Shown here in pieces: positions 33,901-44,370 of a stretch of DNA of 64,000 bases. The number at the start of each line of letters is the position of its first letter. The first letter of the stretch is position 1. Made by a program: the position numbers and the translations under genes. Location: positions 46,003,319 to 46,067,318 of the forward strand of contig NC_081831.1 of NCBI RefSeq assembly GCF_030867095.1. Reading direction: 5' to 3'. The notes beneath the pieces were generated by a model. The model saw nothing but the letters and a program-made list of their open reading frames with translations, was not told where the DNA came from and did not search any database. Source of the stretch: Alligator mississippiensis. Taxonomy: Eukaryota; Chordata; Crocodylia; Alligatoridae.

Positions 33901-35032
33901 GCAGCGTGTTGTGCTGAGCCTGGCCTCCTCCAGCCTCGTGGCAGCTCTCACCGAGGCGCACACCACCCGCCTGGAGCACCTTCTGGACCCTGCTCTGTTG
34001 GACTGGCTGTCACCCGAAGCCCTGGCTACCCGGCTGGCGCTGCACTCCATCCGCACCACGGGCCGACTTCTGTGGGCCGTTAGGGCCGCCCTCCCAACAG
34101 AAGCAGCGACTGCCCTGGAAGTCTATCTCCAGGCTCATCAGACCCTCCCCGCCATGGACACCGCACACGACGCCTTCCCACCACTACCCGTCATCCCAGC
34201 GGTACCCAGTGAGCTGGCTGAGCGGCCCAACATGCTGCTCAGGCTCCCTGTGTCCCCCAGCAGCAACACAGGCTGCCCTTTTGGCACCCTCCCCCGCAAG
34301 GGACTCTACGTGTGGGTGGTGTGCACCCAGCACGCCCAGGTGCTGGCCGGCCGCCCTGACACCGTGTGGCGGTGGCACCTGGCATGGCCCGGGACCCCAG
34401 CGTGACACACGCTATATAAGGGGCCCACTGCCAAAAAGACCAGTGACCTGCAATGGCGACTAGTGCACAGCATCCTGGCCACCGGCACCTTTGTTCACCA
34501 CCTGGACCCGGTGGCCTCAGCGGCCTGTCCCTTCTGCCCGGGGGTGCTGGACGAGGACATTTTCCACGCTTTCCTCGACTGCCCCCGGCTGCAGCCGCTC
34601 TTTGCCACCCTGGGAGCTCTGCTTCGAGGACTGGGCCGGGACTTCTCCAAGGACATCTACATCCGCTCCTTCCTGTACCGGGCAGCTGAGTGGGCCGCGG
34701 TCAGCCTGGCCAACTTCCTGCTGGCCCAGGCCAAGATGGCCACCCTGAAGAGCCGGTGAAACTGGCTCACTGGGACCGGGATGGTCGATGCCTTGCAGCT
34801 CTTCCGCCTGCTGGTGCAGGCCTGCCTCTAGCTCGAGTTCGAGCATGCTGTCCTCCATCGGACGGTGCCCACCTTTGAGAAATGCTGGGCCCTCAAGGGT
34901 GCACTGTGCCGAGTCGAGGCAGGACACCTGCTCCTTGCTCTGCAACACCACCGGCTGCTGAAGGTGCAGAGACGCGTCCAGTGGGCCGAAACCTCGGACT
35001 TTGTTCATGCGGGCCGACCCCTGATGCCCTGA
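30991..35032 (+). pseudogene. Tx1 LINE copy 1 ORF2 (endonuclease-RT), broken
   Basis: About 1,345 codons. The endonuclease begins VTTIASLNTNGC and carries FLQETHSD, NIYAPTDRRER and LLMGGDFNCTVD, ending at LDHTLV. The linker (QELEEDVVELEAALL) is probably a coiled coil. RT follows with LKNWRPVSLL, SLDQEKAFDRVNHWYLLG, GIRQGCPLSGMLYTLV and YADDV at 33105-33119. A C-terminal CCHC-like knuckle (CPFCPGVLDEDIFHAFLDC) lies near 34530. The start position holds TTG where copies 2 and 3 have ATG. In-frame stops occur at 31699 (TAA), 32452 (TGA) and 33421 (TGA), and the frame is lost near 32710. Not functional. Confidence 0.9.
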
Positions 35033-35261
35033 GGCCCCCATGGATGTCTGGAACTGTAGATATGTAAATAGTCCTTTTGTTTGTTGTGGGGTTTTGTTTT
35101 GTTTTTGTGTGTTTATTTAGTCTAGAGTGTACGGGCAGGCCTTGCAGGGCATGAGCTCAGGCCTTGTCCATGAGGCCCAGATCTTTGGGCCAACCTGTAC
35201 ATATTCCCTACTGGCCCTCATTTGTCACCCTCCCTGGAATAAATACCTCTTAAAAGTCAAA

Positions 35262-35274
35262 AGTCTTTCTTTCT
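35262..35274. repeat. CTTT tract at 3' end of LINE copy 1
   Basis: CTTTCTTTCT run following AAAAGTCAAAAGT. Every LINE 3' end in this stack leads into such a run. Confidence 0.8.
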
Positions 35275-35496
35275 CAAACTTGTCTCCAAGCATTGAGCAC
35301 AAGTGATTTACACCAGGAACACGAAGGGAGGAAATGCGCCTGCTGGAGGAGAAGATGCATAAAGGCTTCTTCAGTGACCTCTACAAAGATCTTTCTTCTG
35401 TAAAATGTATACGTATTGAGCACATTTTTGGTCCTGGGAGGTAGAACCAGAGCTTGCTCCATCCCCTCCATGCATCAGCCTGGTATTACAGTGCTT
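35275..35496 (+). other. Unidentified mRNA-like segment between LINE copies 1 and 2
   Basis: About 220 bp of balanced composition unlike its G/C-rich neighbours, bounded by CTTT runs on both sides. It contains a 10 bp direct repeat ATTGAGCACA at 35292-35301 and 35415-35424. A reading frame of about 45 codons with normal protein-like composition (EEMRLLEEKMHKGFFSDLYK) ends at TAG 35442. It could be a piece of a host transcript joined by template switching, or a fragment of pre-existing DNA. I do not recognise the protein. Confidence 0.5.
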
Positions 35497-35504
35497 CTTT
35501 CTTT

Positions 35505-35526
35505 CACGCAAATTCGTGAAGCGTTC
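35505..35526 (+). ncRNA. U6 snRNA 3' fragment (22 nt)
   Basis: CACGCAAATTCGTGAAGCGT plus TC corresponds to U6 snRNA nucleotides 77-98 by recall of the vertebrate sequence. It is preceded by CTTTCTTT and followed directly by a TTTC run. It lies upstream of the longer U6 piece and repeats its last 22 nt. Not a gene: no 5' part and no promoter. Confidence 0.88.
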
Positions 35527-35541
35527 TTTCTTTCTTTCTTT
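35527..35541. repeat. TTTC tract between the two U6 fragments
   Basis: Perfect TTTC repeat joining the two U6 pieces. Confidence 0.9.
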
Positions 35542-35582
<41 letters not shown>

Positions 35583-35623
35583 GGCCCCTGCGCAAGGATG
35601 ACACGCAAATTCGTGAAGCGTTC
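35542..35623 (+). ncRNA. U6 snRNA fragment (82 nt), 5'-truncated, joined to LINE copy 2
   Basis: Matches vertebrate U6 snRNA nucleotides 17-98 with no difference I can detect from memory. It includes ACAGAGA (the 5' splice-site pairing box), the AGCATGGCCCCTGCGCAAGG catalytic region and the ACACGCAAATTCGTGAAGC end. The first 16 nt and the final CATATTTTT terminator region are absent. A TTTCTTTCTTTC run and then the 5' end of LINE copy 2 follow. U6 genes use an upstream pol III promoter, which is absent here, so this is a retrotransposed fragment. U6-LINE chimeras are known from mammalian L1. Confidence 0.95.
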
Positions 35624-35635
35624 TTTCTTTCTTTC
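35624..35635. repeat. TTTC tract between U6 and LINE copy 2
   Basis: TTTCTTTCTTTC directly after the U6 nucleotide corresponding to position 98. Confidence 0.9.
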
Positions 35636-36110
35636 AAGATGGCCGCCGACAGCTGAAGCCCTTCTAAGCTCCTCCAGCTCAGGTGCTTTCAGCTCGTTGC
35701 CTCGCACTCCCTGCCCCCCTTTTCCTGTCCCCCCCCCCCCAAAAAACCCCTTGCCTCTCCCCACCCTGTCCCTGGGGACCCCCTCCCTGCCCCTTCCCCC
35801 CACTTTCTGAGCCTTTTTCCCCTGGGCTCTGGCAGCCTCGTTTGTCTCTGCCCCTCCCCCACCCCCGCCTGAGTTGTCCCTTTGATTTCTGCTGCCTCCC
35901 TCCCCCAGGGCCCCTTCCCTTGGTCCCTGCCATCTGCCCCTGCCTTGGGGCTTGCCCTGAGCCCCTGCGGGGTTGCTCTGCCCCCCCTCAGGCCGATTTT
36001 GGGGCGTTTTCAGGCCCCTCCCAGTCCCAGTCCCCCGTGTCAGCCTGAGGCTTTTTTTTTTTTTCCCCCCCTCTCCCTCCTGTGGGAGAGTTAACCCTCT
36101 CCTGCCTGGG

Positions 36111-37945
36111 ATGGCTGCCAGCAGCCAAGACACTTGGAATGGGGATGTCTCTGCGGACCTTCCCCTCAGCCATGGCCTCCAGGTGCACGCCCCTCTCTAT
36201 GTCAGGGTGGAGGACTGTGCCGGAGCTCTGGTGGACCTGCTGGGACGACGGAGTATCCGGTACGCCTCCTGGGTCAATTCAGTGCCCATCATATATTTGA
36301 GTTCTCCCAGCCTGGTGAGGAAGGTGTGTGTGGTGGGGCTGGACATCTGGGGGGTCTACCACTTGGTCACACCACTGGAGACCCTGGCAGTGCAGGTGGT
36401 GGCCTCCAACGTGCCCCCGCACCTGCCAGACTGGGACCTCACCAACGCGCTCGAGCGCTATGGTGTCCTCACCAGCCCCGGCGCAGGCTGACCATGGGGA
36501 GTAGGGATCCCAAGCTGAGACACGTCCTGTCCTTTCAGGGGCAGGTGTTCATGCTCCTCAGGGGGGACACCCAGAGACTGCCTCCCTCCTTGACCTTTGT
36601 GTTAGATGGGAGGTCTAATGTAGTGTATTTCTCCCAGGGCGGGAATTTATGCCGCTGCTGTGGTGGCAGCTCCCACCTAGCTGCCCAGTGCCCATTAGGT
36701 TAGTCAGCTGGGGCACCGGCTGCTGCACCCGCCCAGAAGGATGGTGCATCCATCTCTGGGGTGATACCCTCATCAAAGGGTGGGGCTGGGGGATCTGCCA
36801 GCTCGCCCTCCACCCCTGCTCCATCTGAGGGGCTCGACCACTCTGGCAGTGGCATGCCACCTAGGGGGGTGGCCTGGGACATTCTCCTGGGTTTCTCCCG
36901 CTCCTGTTGTGGCTGATGCCCTGCCCGGTGGAGGAGCTGGGGAGTCCTCCCAGTCCCTTCCTGTCCCAGTTCCACCCGGGGTGGCTAGCGTCTCAGGCGC
37001 TGGGGCCCCGTCAGGTGGAGCACCCGAGACCTCCCCTCCACCTCCCTCCACCCCTTCCTCAGACAAGGTGGTGGACCCGGAGGTGGCGAACCCCAAGCAG
37101 CCTGGCCCGCCACTTAGGGGGGAGGTGCCGGCCACCCCCAAAAAAGCCAAGAGTAAGAGGCAAAAAGGAGCATCTAAGGAGCTCTTGCCCTTTTGGGGCC
37201 TGCCTCAGGCAGCACTGGGGAATAGGTAGCCAGGGAACCTGAGCCCACCCTGCTTGCCCCCCCGGAAACCCTGCCACCTCAGGCCACGACTGAGGGTGTC
37301 CCAGAGATGTCTGGCAATCCCTCGCCCCCATCCCAGGTAGTGGGGCTTGTGAGCGGCAAGGCATGGGGAGAGTGCCTGCCTCCCAAGCAGCAGCAGGCAC
37401 GAGAGACAGTAGAGGGTCCTGCCACCCCACCGCCCGCTCCCCTGCCCGGTGAGACCGATGAAGAGGAGATGGAGTGCCTGCCTTCTGAGTGCAGCAAGTG
37501 GCCTCGGGAGCGGGATCACGTCTGTCCCTCAAAGCGGATGGGGATCGATCTCCCAGAGATGGTCCTCGACCCAGATACAGAGGGGGGTCTGATAGGCAGC
37601 CTGGCCATTGAGGGCACTTTCACTGGCCTCACGAGGAAGTCCCCTCCCAGAGTACAGCCCCGCCGGTTCTCAGTTGGCAATATCCAACTCCTTCTGGAGA
37701 AACCCCCCTGAGTGGCCCCCAGCTATGGAGGTCTCCTCAACCTCTTTTACCAGACCAAGGGCCAGAGGAATGTGGCCAAGAGTATCCGGCAATGGTGCCT
37801 GGACCCCGCGCAGTTTGTCCGCACCGCTAACGATGCAGCAAGGCTCATGCGCCAGGACCCAGGCACACGTTAACATGCCTTCCGGCTTGAGAAGCTGGTG
37901 ACCCGGGTGAGGGAGGTGTGGGGCCAAGGCGGGCCCGTGGAATAG
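36111..37945 (+). pseudogene. Tx1 LINE copy 2 ORF1, broken
   Basis: From ATG 36111 (MAASSQDTWNGDVSADLP) to TAG 37943. Same N-terminal domain, CCHC knuckle (CRCCGGSSHLAAQC) and Pro-rich middle as copy 1. The frame is lost at the same place as in copy 1: TCACCAGCCCCGGCGCAGG, one base shorter than copy 3's TCACCAGCCTCTGGCGCAGG. Further stops lie at 36702, 37227 and 37709. The shared one-base difference suggests copies 1 and 2 come from one already frameshifted lineage. Confidence 0.85.
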
Positions 37946-38052
37946 GGTAGGGCAACACTAGGCCTCCCCCTGTCTCCGCAGTTTTTGCCTGGTGTCTGAC
38001 ACCTTCTCCCCCACCGGTACCTGGCCTACCCTTCGTCCCTCTTCTCCTGTTC

Positions 38053-41000
38053 ATGGCGGTTACCACAATTGCCTCGCTCAACACCAACTTCTGCAGAGAG
38101 CCAATGAAGCAGACGGCTGTGCTGGAGGGCTTGCAGCAAAAGCGCCTGGCGATCGCCTTCCTCCAGGAGACACAAAGCAACATCCATGTTCAAGCTGATT
38201 GGCACGCCGCCTGGAGAGGTCGCTTGTTCCTGAGGCATGGCACCAACCTCAGCGCAGGAGTGGCAACCCTTCTCTTGCTGCAGCTGCAGTACGACTCGGC
38301 TGTGGCACGAGAGGTTGTCCCTGGCCAGCTGCTGACCGTCCACGTCACCCTGGTACACCAGAGCCTGCTCTTCATCAATGTCTACGTGCCCACCGATGGG
38401 AGAGAGAGGATCGCCTTCCTACAGAGCCTGGGCGACCTCCTGCGTGACGCCAGCGAGAAGGATGACTTGCTTCTCATGGGCGGGGACTTCAATTGCACTG
38501 TCAACGCTCTGCTAGACCGGACGGAGCTGGAGCCGCACCTGCCTTCAGCCCACAAGCTGCGGACCGTGCTGGAGGCGGCAGACCTCGTTGACGCCTGGCG
38601 GGTCCTCCACACTGATACTCAAGAATACACCTGGGCAAAGATGAGTGCCAGCAGGCTTGCCATGGCCCCCCTTGACCACCTCTACATTGGCCAGCACCAC
38701 CTGCCGTTACTGCGCAGCAGCCGCATCATTCCATTGGACCTCTCGGACCACGCCCTGGTCTGCTGTGAGCTGAGCCTGCCCTGCAGAGCACGCACGCTCA
38801 TCCCTTACTGGTGCCTCAATGTCAGCCTGCTGCAAGACACCCATTTCAGGGACTGCTTCGCCCACCTCTGGAAGAGCTGGGAGGTGGCGCGAGCAGACTA
38901 CTCCTCCTGGGGTCTGTGGTGGGACGTGGGGAAGGTCCAGATCTGGGCTCTGTGCCAGCAGTATTGCCAGCTGGCAGCAAGGGAGCACCGCTGCCGCACC
39001 CAGGAGCTGGAGGAGGACGTGGCGGAGCTCAAGGCAGCCCTGCTCTGAGCGGGCAATGACGCGGCACTCCTCGAGAGCCTCCGGTCCCACAAATAATGCC
39101 TGTAGGAGCTGGCGGAGGGCGCGGCCCGGAACGTGCGGGTCCATGCCTGCTGCCAGGAGCTGGCAGAGCCCGACGCCATGACTGGCTTCTTCTTCGGCCT
39201 GGGGAGGCGGTGGGCTGCGGCGAAGACACTGGACCACCTCAAGACCCCGGAGAGATGGCTGCTCACGGACCCAGGCGAAGTGCGAGGGCATGCCGTCACC
39301 TTCTATCAGGACTTGTTTGCGGCTGAGCCCGTTTGTCTGCAGGCTGCCCAGCAGTTGCATCAGGACCTGCCGAGCCTCGGCTCTTCGCAGGTCAAAGCCC
39401 TGGAGCGCGAACTCCCCTGGCGGAGCTCTAGGCTGCTGTTGGGGGCCTTGCTGGACTGCCCATTGAATTTTACAGAGCCTTCTGACCCCTCCTCGGGCCC
39501 AGCCTGCTCCGCGTCTTCCGCGAGAGCCTCACCGACGGGACCCTGCTGACTAGCTGCCGCTGGGCCGTGCTCACCTTGCTGCCCAAGAAGGGGGACCTAG
39601 GCTGCCTAAAGAACTGGCGGCCCGTCTCCTTTTTGTGCGCCGACTACAAGATCCTGGCCAAGGCGCTGGCGAACCGTCTCTGCACCGTCATGGCCTCCGT
39701 CATCAGGCCCAAGCAGAACTACTGTGTGCTGGGCAGAACCATCCAGGACAACCTGTTTCTGCTGTGTGACCTGCTCACGGTCGCAGAGATTTTTGGCCTG
39801 GACGTCGGTGTGGTCTCCCTGGACCAGGAGAAGGCTTTTGATCGTGTCGACCACCGGTACATGCTCAGCACCCTCGAGGCCTTTGGATGTGCGGGCCCTG
39901 GTGGACTGCCAATGCACCTACAAGCTCACCACATTGGCCCGCATCAACTGGGGCAAGAGCGACACCTTCCTGCTCGGGACATGGGCCGGCACACCACCTC
40001 CGAACCTACCAGGAGGCCTCGCCTGGTGCCGGGAAGGTCTCAAAGCCCTGGGAGTGTTCCTGGGGTCACCGGCATTTGTGGCTCGCAAATGGGAGGACCT
40101 GGCGGACGGAGTGGAGGCCCGCCTTCAGCGCTGCCGCTGGCACCTGCCTGCCCTCTCTTACCGCAGCCGGGTCCTCATCATCAACAACCTGGTGGTGGCG
40201 ACCCTGTGGCACCGCTGCGCAGTGCTGGACCCTCCGCCGGATCTACTGGAGAGACTGCAGCGACTCCTGGTGGATTTCCTGTGGGACGGACGCCACTGGC
40301 TCCCACGAGCTGCCCTCTACCTGCCCACCAGTGAGGGGGGCCAAGGCCTGATCGACCTGGCCAGCAGGGTGGCCGCCTACTGGCTGCAGGCCCTCCAGCG
40401 GCTCCTGTACACCAAAGGCCACCTCCCGTAGCGACAGCTGGTGTGCTGATTCCTGCAGTGAGTGGGGGGGCCTTGGCTTTGACCGGGAGCTATTTCAGCT
40501 GGACCTCACCTTCCTGAATGGGGCAGACCTTCCCCCGTTCTACCACAGCATGGTGCGGGCCTGGCGGGCGGCCTTCCATCTCTGTCCCCAGGCCAGGCAC
40601 CTGCGGTTCCCGCAACTGCTTCGGGAGCCCCTGGTCTACAACCCAGCCCTGCAGCGTGTCGTGCCGAGCCTGGCCTCCTCCAGCCTCGTGGCAGCTCTCA
40701 TCAAGGCACACACCACCCACCTGGAGCACCTCCTGGACCCTGCTCGGTCGGACTGGCTGTCACCCGAAGCCCTGGCTACCCGGCTGGCCATGCACTCCGG
40801 CCGCATCATGGGCCGGCTTCTGCGGGCCGTTAGGGCCGCCCTCCCGACGGAAGCATGACCACCCTGGAAGTCTATCTCCAGACTCGCCGGACCCTCCCTG
40901 CCACGGACGCCGCACAAGATGCCTTCCCACCACTACCTGTCATCCCAGCGGTACCCAGCAAGATGGCCGAGTGGCCCAACACGCTGCTCAGGCTCCCGGT

Positions 41001-41800
41001 GCCCCCCAGCAGCAATATGGGCTTCCCTCTTGGCACCCTGCCCTGCAAGGGCCTCTACGTGTGGGTGGTGCGCACCTGGCATGCCCAGGTGCTCGCTGGC
41101 CACCCTTACACCGAGTGGCAGCAGTGTCTGGCGTGGCTCAGGACCCCAGCGTGGGTCACGCTGTATAAGGCGCCCACCGCCAAGAAGACCAGCAACCTGC
41201 AGTGGCAAATTGTGCACGGCATCCTGGCTTCCGGCACCTTTGTGCATCACCTGGACCCAGCAGCCTCAGTGGCCTGCCCCTTCTGCCCGGGGGTGCTGGA
41301 TGAGGACATTTTCCATGCTTTCCTCGACTGCCCCCGGCTGCAGCCTCTCTTTGCCACCCTGGGCGCACTGCTTCGGGCGCTGGGCCAGGACTTCTCCGAG
41401 GACTTCTACATCTACTCATTCCCATACCGGGCGGCCGAGCGGGCCACGGTCAGCCTGGCCAACTTCCTGCTGGGCCAGGCCAAGATGGCCACCCTGAAGA
41501 GCCGGCGAAACCGGCTCACCGGCACCGGGATGGTTGACGCCCTTCAGCTTTTCCTGTTGCTGGTGCGGGCCCACCTCTCGCTCGAGTTCGAGCACGCTGT
41601 CCTCCGTCGGACGGTACCCACCTTTGAGGAACGCTGGGCTCTTGAGGGGGCACTGTGCCGAGTCAAGGTGGGACGCCTGATCCTTGCACTGTGACACCCC
41701 GGGCTGCTCAAGCTGCAGAGACGTGTCCAGAGGGCCGAGGCCTTGGACTTTGTTCATGCGAGTCGACCCCTGAGGCCTGCATGGGTGTCCCTGCTGGTAG
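38053..41800 (+). pseudogene. Tx1 LINE copy 2 ORF2, broken
   Basis: ATG 38053 (MAVTTIASLNTNFC) opens about 330 uninterrupted codons covering the whole endonuclease, with FLQETQSN, NVYVPTDGRER, LLMGGDFNCTVN and LSDHALVCCEL. This is the best preserved endonuclease in the stack, with the SDH box intact. Stops follow from 39046. The TGA at 39483 (in ...CCTTCTGACCCCTCC) is shared with copy 1 and reads TGG in copy 3. The RT keeps LKNWRPVSFL and SLDQEKAFDRVDHRYMLS, then loses the motif B-C region by deletion. The C-terminal knuckle region is readable to near 41700. Confidence 0.88.
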
Positions 41801-42006
41801 AACTGTAAATATGTAAATAGTCCTAATGTTCATTGTGGGTTTTTTGTGTGTTGTTTTTTTTCATCTAGAGTGTACGGGGAGGCCTTGCAGGCCATGAGCC
41901 CAGGCCTTGTCCATGAGGCCCATATATTCATGCCAACCTGTACATGCTCTTTACTGGCCCCGATTTATCACCCTCCCTGGAATAAATGCCTCTTAAAATT
42001 CAAAAG

Positions 42007-42020
42007 TCTTTCATTCTTTC
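42007..42020. repeat. CTTT tract joining LINE copies 2 and 3
   Basis: CTTTCATTCTTTC-type run, the only sequence between the 3' end of copy 2 and the 5' end of copy 3. Confidence 0.85.
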
Positions 42021-42489
42021 AAAATGGCCACCAACAGGTGAAGCCCTTCTGAGCTTCTGCAGCTCAGGTGCCTTCTGCGTATTCCCCTGCACTCCCTGCC
42101 CCCCCCCCCGTCCCTCTCCCCACCCCCGCAAACCTTCCCTCTCCCCAGCCTGTGCTTGGGGACCCCCCCTCCCTGCCCCTTCCCCCCACTTTCTGAGCAT
42201 TTTTCCCCTGGGCTCTGGCAGCCTCGTTTGCCTCTGCCCCTCCCCCACCCCTGCCTGAGTTTTCCCTGTGATTCCTGCTGCCTCCCTCCCCCAGGGCCCC
42301 TTACCTTGGTCTTTGCCATCTCCCCCTGCCTTAGGGCTTGCCCTGAGCCCCTGCAGAGTTGCTCTGCCCCCCCTCAGGCCGATTTTGGGGTGTTTTCAGC
42401 CCCCTCCCACTCCCAGTCCCCAGGGTCAGCCTGAGGCTTTTTTTTTTTTCTTCCCCTCCTGTGGGAGACTTAGCCATCCCGGGCAGGAG

Positions 42490-44265
42490 AGGGTTGCCAG
42501 CAGCCAGGGCACTTGGCATGGGGATGTCTCTGCGGACCTTGCCTTCAGCCATGGCCTGCGGGTGCACGCCCCTCTCCACATCAGGGTGGAGGACTGCGCC
42601 GGAGCTGTGGCGGACCTGCTGGGATGCAGGAGTATCCGGTACGCCTCCCAGGTAAACTCAGTGCCCATCTTATATTTAAGCTCTCCCAGCCTGGCGAGGG
42701 AGGTGTGTGCAGCAGGGCTTGAAATCTTGGGGGTCCACCACTTGGTTATGCCCCTGGAGACGCTGGCAGTGCAGGTGGTGGCCTCTATGTCCCCCTGCAG
42801 CTGCCACACTGGGACCTCACCAATGCGCTCGAGCGCTATGGTGTCCTCACCAGCCTCTGGCGCAGGCTGACCATGAGGAGCAGGGACCTTAAGCTGAGAC
42901 ACGTCCTGTCCTTTCAGAGGCAGGCATTCATGCTCCTCATGTGTGGCACCCAGAAACTGCCTCTCTCCATGACCTTTGTGTTGGATGGGAGGTCCTACAT
43001 GGTGTATTTCTCCCAGGGTGGGAATTCATGCTGCCACTGTGGCAGCAGCTCCCACCTAGCTGCCCAGTGCCCATTAGGGCAATCAGCAGGGGCACAGGCT
43101 GCTGCACCCGTGAAGGAGGATGGTGCATCCACCTCTGGTGTGGGACCCTCATCAAAGGGTGGGGTTGGGGGATCTGCCAAGCCCCCCTCCACCCCTGCTC
43201 CATCCAGGGAGATCGACCCCTCTGGTGTTGGCATGCCACCCGGGGGGGGCCTGAGATGTTCTCCCAGTTTTCTCCCACCTGGGGTTGCGGCTGATGCCCC
43301 ACCCAGTGGCGGGGCTGGGGAGTCCTCCCAGTCCCAGTCCCTCCCTGTCCCAGTTCCACCCGGGGTGGTTAGTGTCTGAGGCACTGGGGCCCCATCAGGT
43401 GGAGCAACCAAGACCTCCTCTCCACCTCCCTCCACCCCTGCCTCAGCTAAGGTGGTGGACCCGGAGGTGGCGAACCCCAAGCAGCCTGGCCCGTCCCCTA
43501 TGGGGGAGGTGTCGACTGCTCCCAAAAAAGCCAAGAGCAAGAGGCAAAAAGGAGTGTCTAAAGGAGCTCCTGCCCCTTTGGGGCCTGCCTTGGTCAGCAC
43601 CGGGTAAAATGTAGCCAGGGAACCTGAACCCACCTGCCTGCTGCCCCAGAAACCGCGCCACCTCAGGCCACAACTGAGGGTGTCCCAGAGCCATCTGGCA
43701 ACCTTTTGATCCCATCCCAGGTAGTGGGGCTTGTGAGTGGCAAGGCATGGGGAGAGTGCTAGCCCCCCGACCAGCAGGCACAGAAGACAGCAGAGGGTCC
43801 TGCCACCCCACTGCCCGCTCCCCTGCCCACCGATGCCGATGAGGAGGAGTTGGAGTGCTTGCTCTCTGAGTGCCGCAAGCAGCCCCGAGAGCGGAATGAC
43901 ATTTGCCCCCCAAAGCAGATGGGGTCGATCTCCCGGAGACGGTCCTTGACCCAGATACTGAGGGGGGCCTGCTAGGGAGCCTGGCCATTGAGGGCACTTT
44001 CACCGGTCTCACCAGGAAGTCCCCTCCCAGAGTACAGTCCCACGGGTTCTCGGTCGGCAATATCCAGCTCCTTCCGGAGAAACCCCCCTGGGTGGCCCCA
44101 GCTATGGAGGCCTCCTCAACCTCTTAGACCAGACCAAGAGCCAGAGGAATGTGGCAGAGAGTATCAGGCAATGGGACCCGGGCATGCATCAACATACCTT
44201 CCGGCTTGAGAAGATGGTGACCCAGGTGAGGGAGGTGTGGGGCCGAGGCGAGTCCATGGAATAGA
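42490..44265 (+). pseudogene. Tx1 LINE copy 3 ORF1, broken
   Basis: The start region has GGGTTGCCAGCAGCC where the other copies have GGGATGGCTGCCAGCAGCC, so the initiator ATG is missing. The N-terminal domain (VRVEDCAGAVADLLG) is readable, then one base is lost near 42790. The segment GVLTSLWRRLTMRSRDLKLR spans the place where copies 1 and 2 are frameshifted and reads through without a break. The CCHC knuckle is CHCGSSSHLAAQC. Stops follow near 43378 and 43606. Confidence 0.82.
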
Positions 44266-44370
44266 GTAGAGCAACGATAGGACTTCCCCTGTCTCTGCGG
44301 TTTTTGCCCGGATCTGTCACCTTCTTTCCCGCCTGTACTTTGCCTACCCTTCCTCTCTATTGTCCTGCTC

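Larger units (their letters stand above)
28585..35261 (+). mobile_element. Tx1-clade LINE, copy 1 (near full length)
   Basis: Non-LTR retrotransposon of about 6.7 kb with a 5' UTR (start AAAAATGGCTGCCGACAGG), ORF1 with a CCHC knuckle, a short spacer, ORF2 with N-terminal APE endonuclease and RT, and a 3' UTR ending AATAAATACCTCTTAAAAG with no poly(A) tail. The RT signature LKNWRPVSLL..DYKILAKALANRL, with SLDQEKAFDRV and YADD, is that of the L1/Tx1 group, and the Tx1 clade fits best. Tx1 families are known for target-specific insertion. It is flanked by CTTT runs. It is the only one of the three copies that keeps the YADD catalytic box. Dead through stops and frameshifts. Confidence 0.9.
35636..42006 (+). 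mobile_element. Tx1-clade LINE, copy 2 (internally deleted)
   Basis: Starts AAGATGGCCGCCGACAGC and ends AATAAATGCCTCTTAAAATTC. Same layout as copy 1, with roughly 10-15% divergence in the stretch of ORF2 I compared by eye. It has lost about 280 bp of the RT region around 39890 (between EAFG and the SDTFLLGTW block), which removes the YADD catalytic box. It joins copy 3 through only a short CTTTCATTCTTTC run. Confidence 0.9.

Noticed and set aside
35505-35623. Functional U6 snRNA gene
   Set aside because: The first 16 nt and the 3' CATATTTTT end are missing, and the upstream sequence is a repeat run without a pol III promoter.
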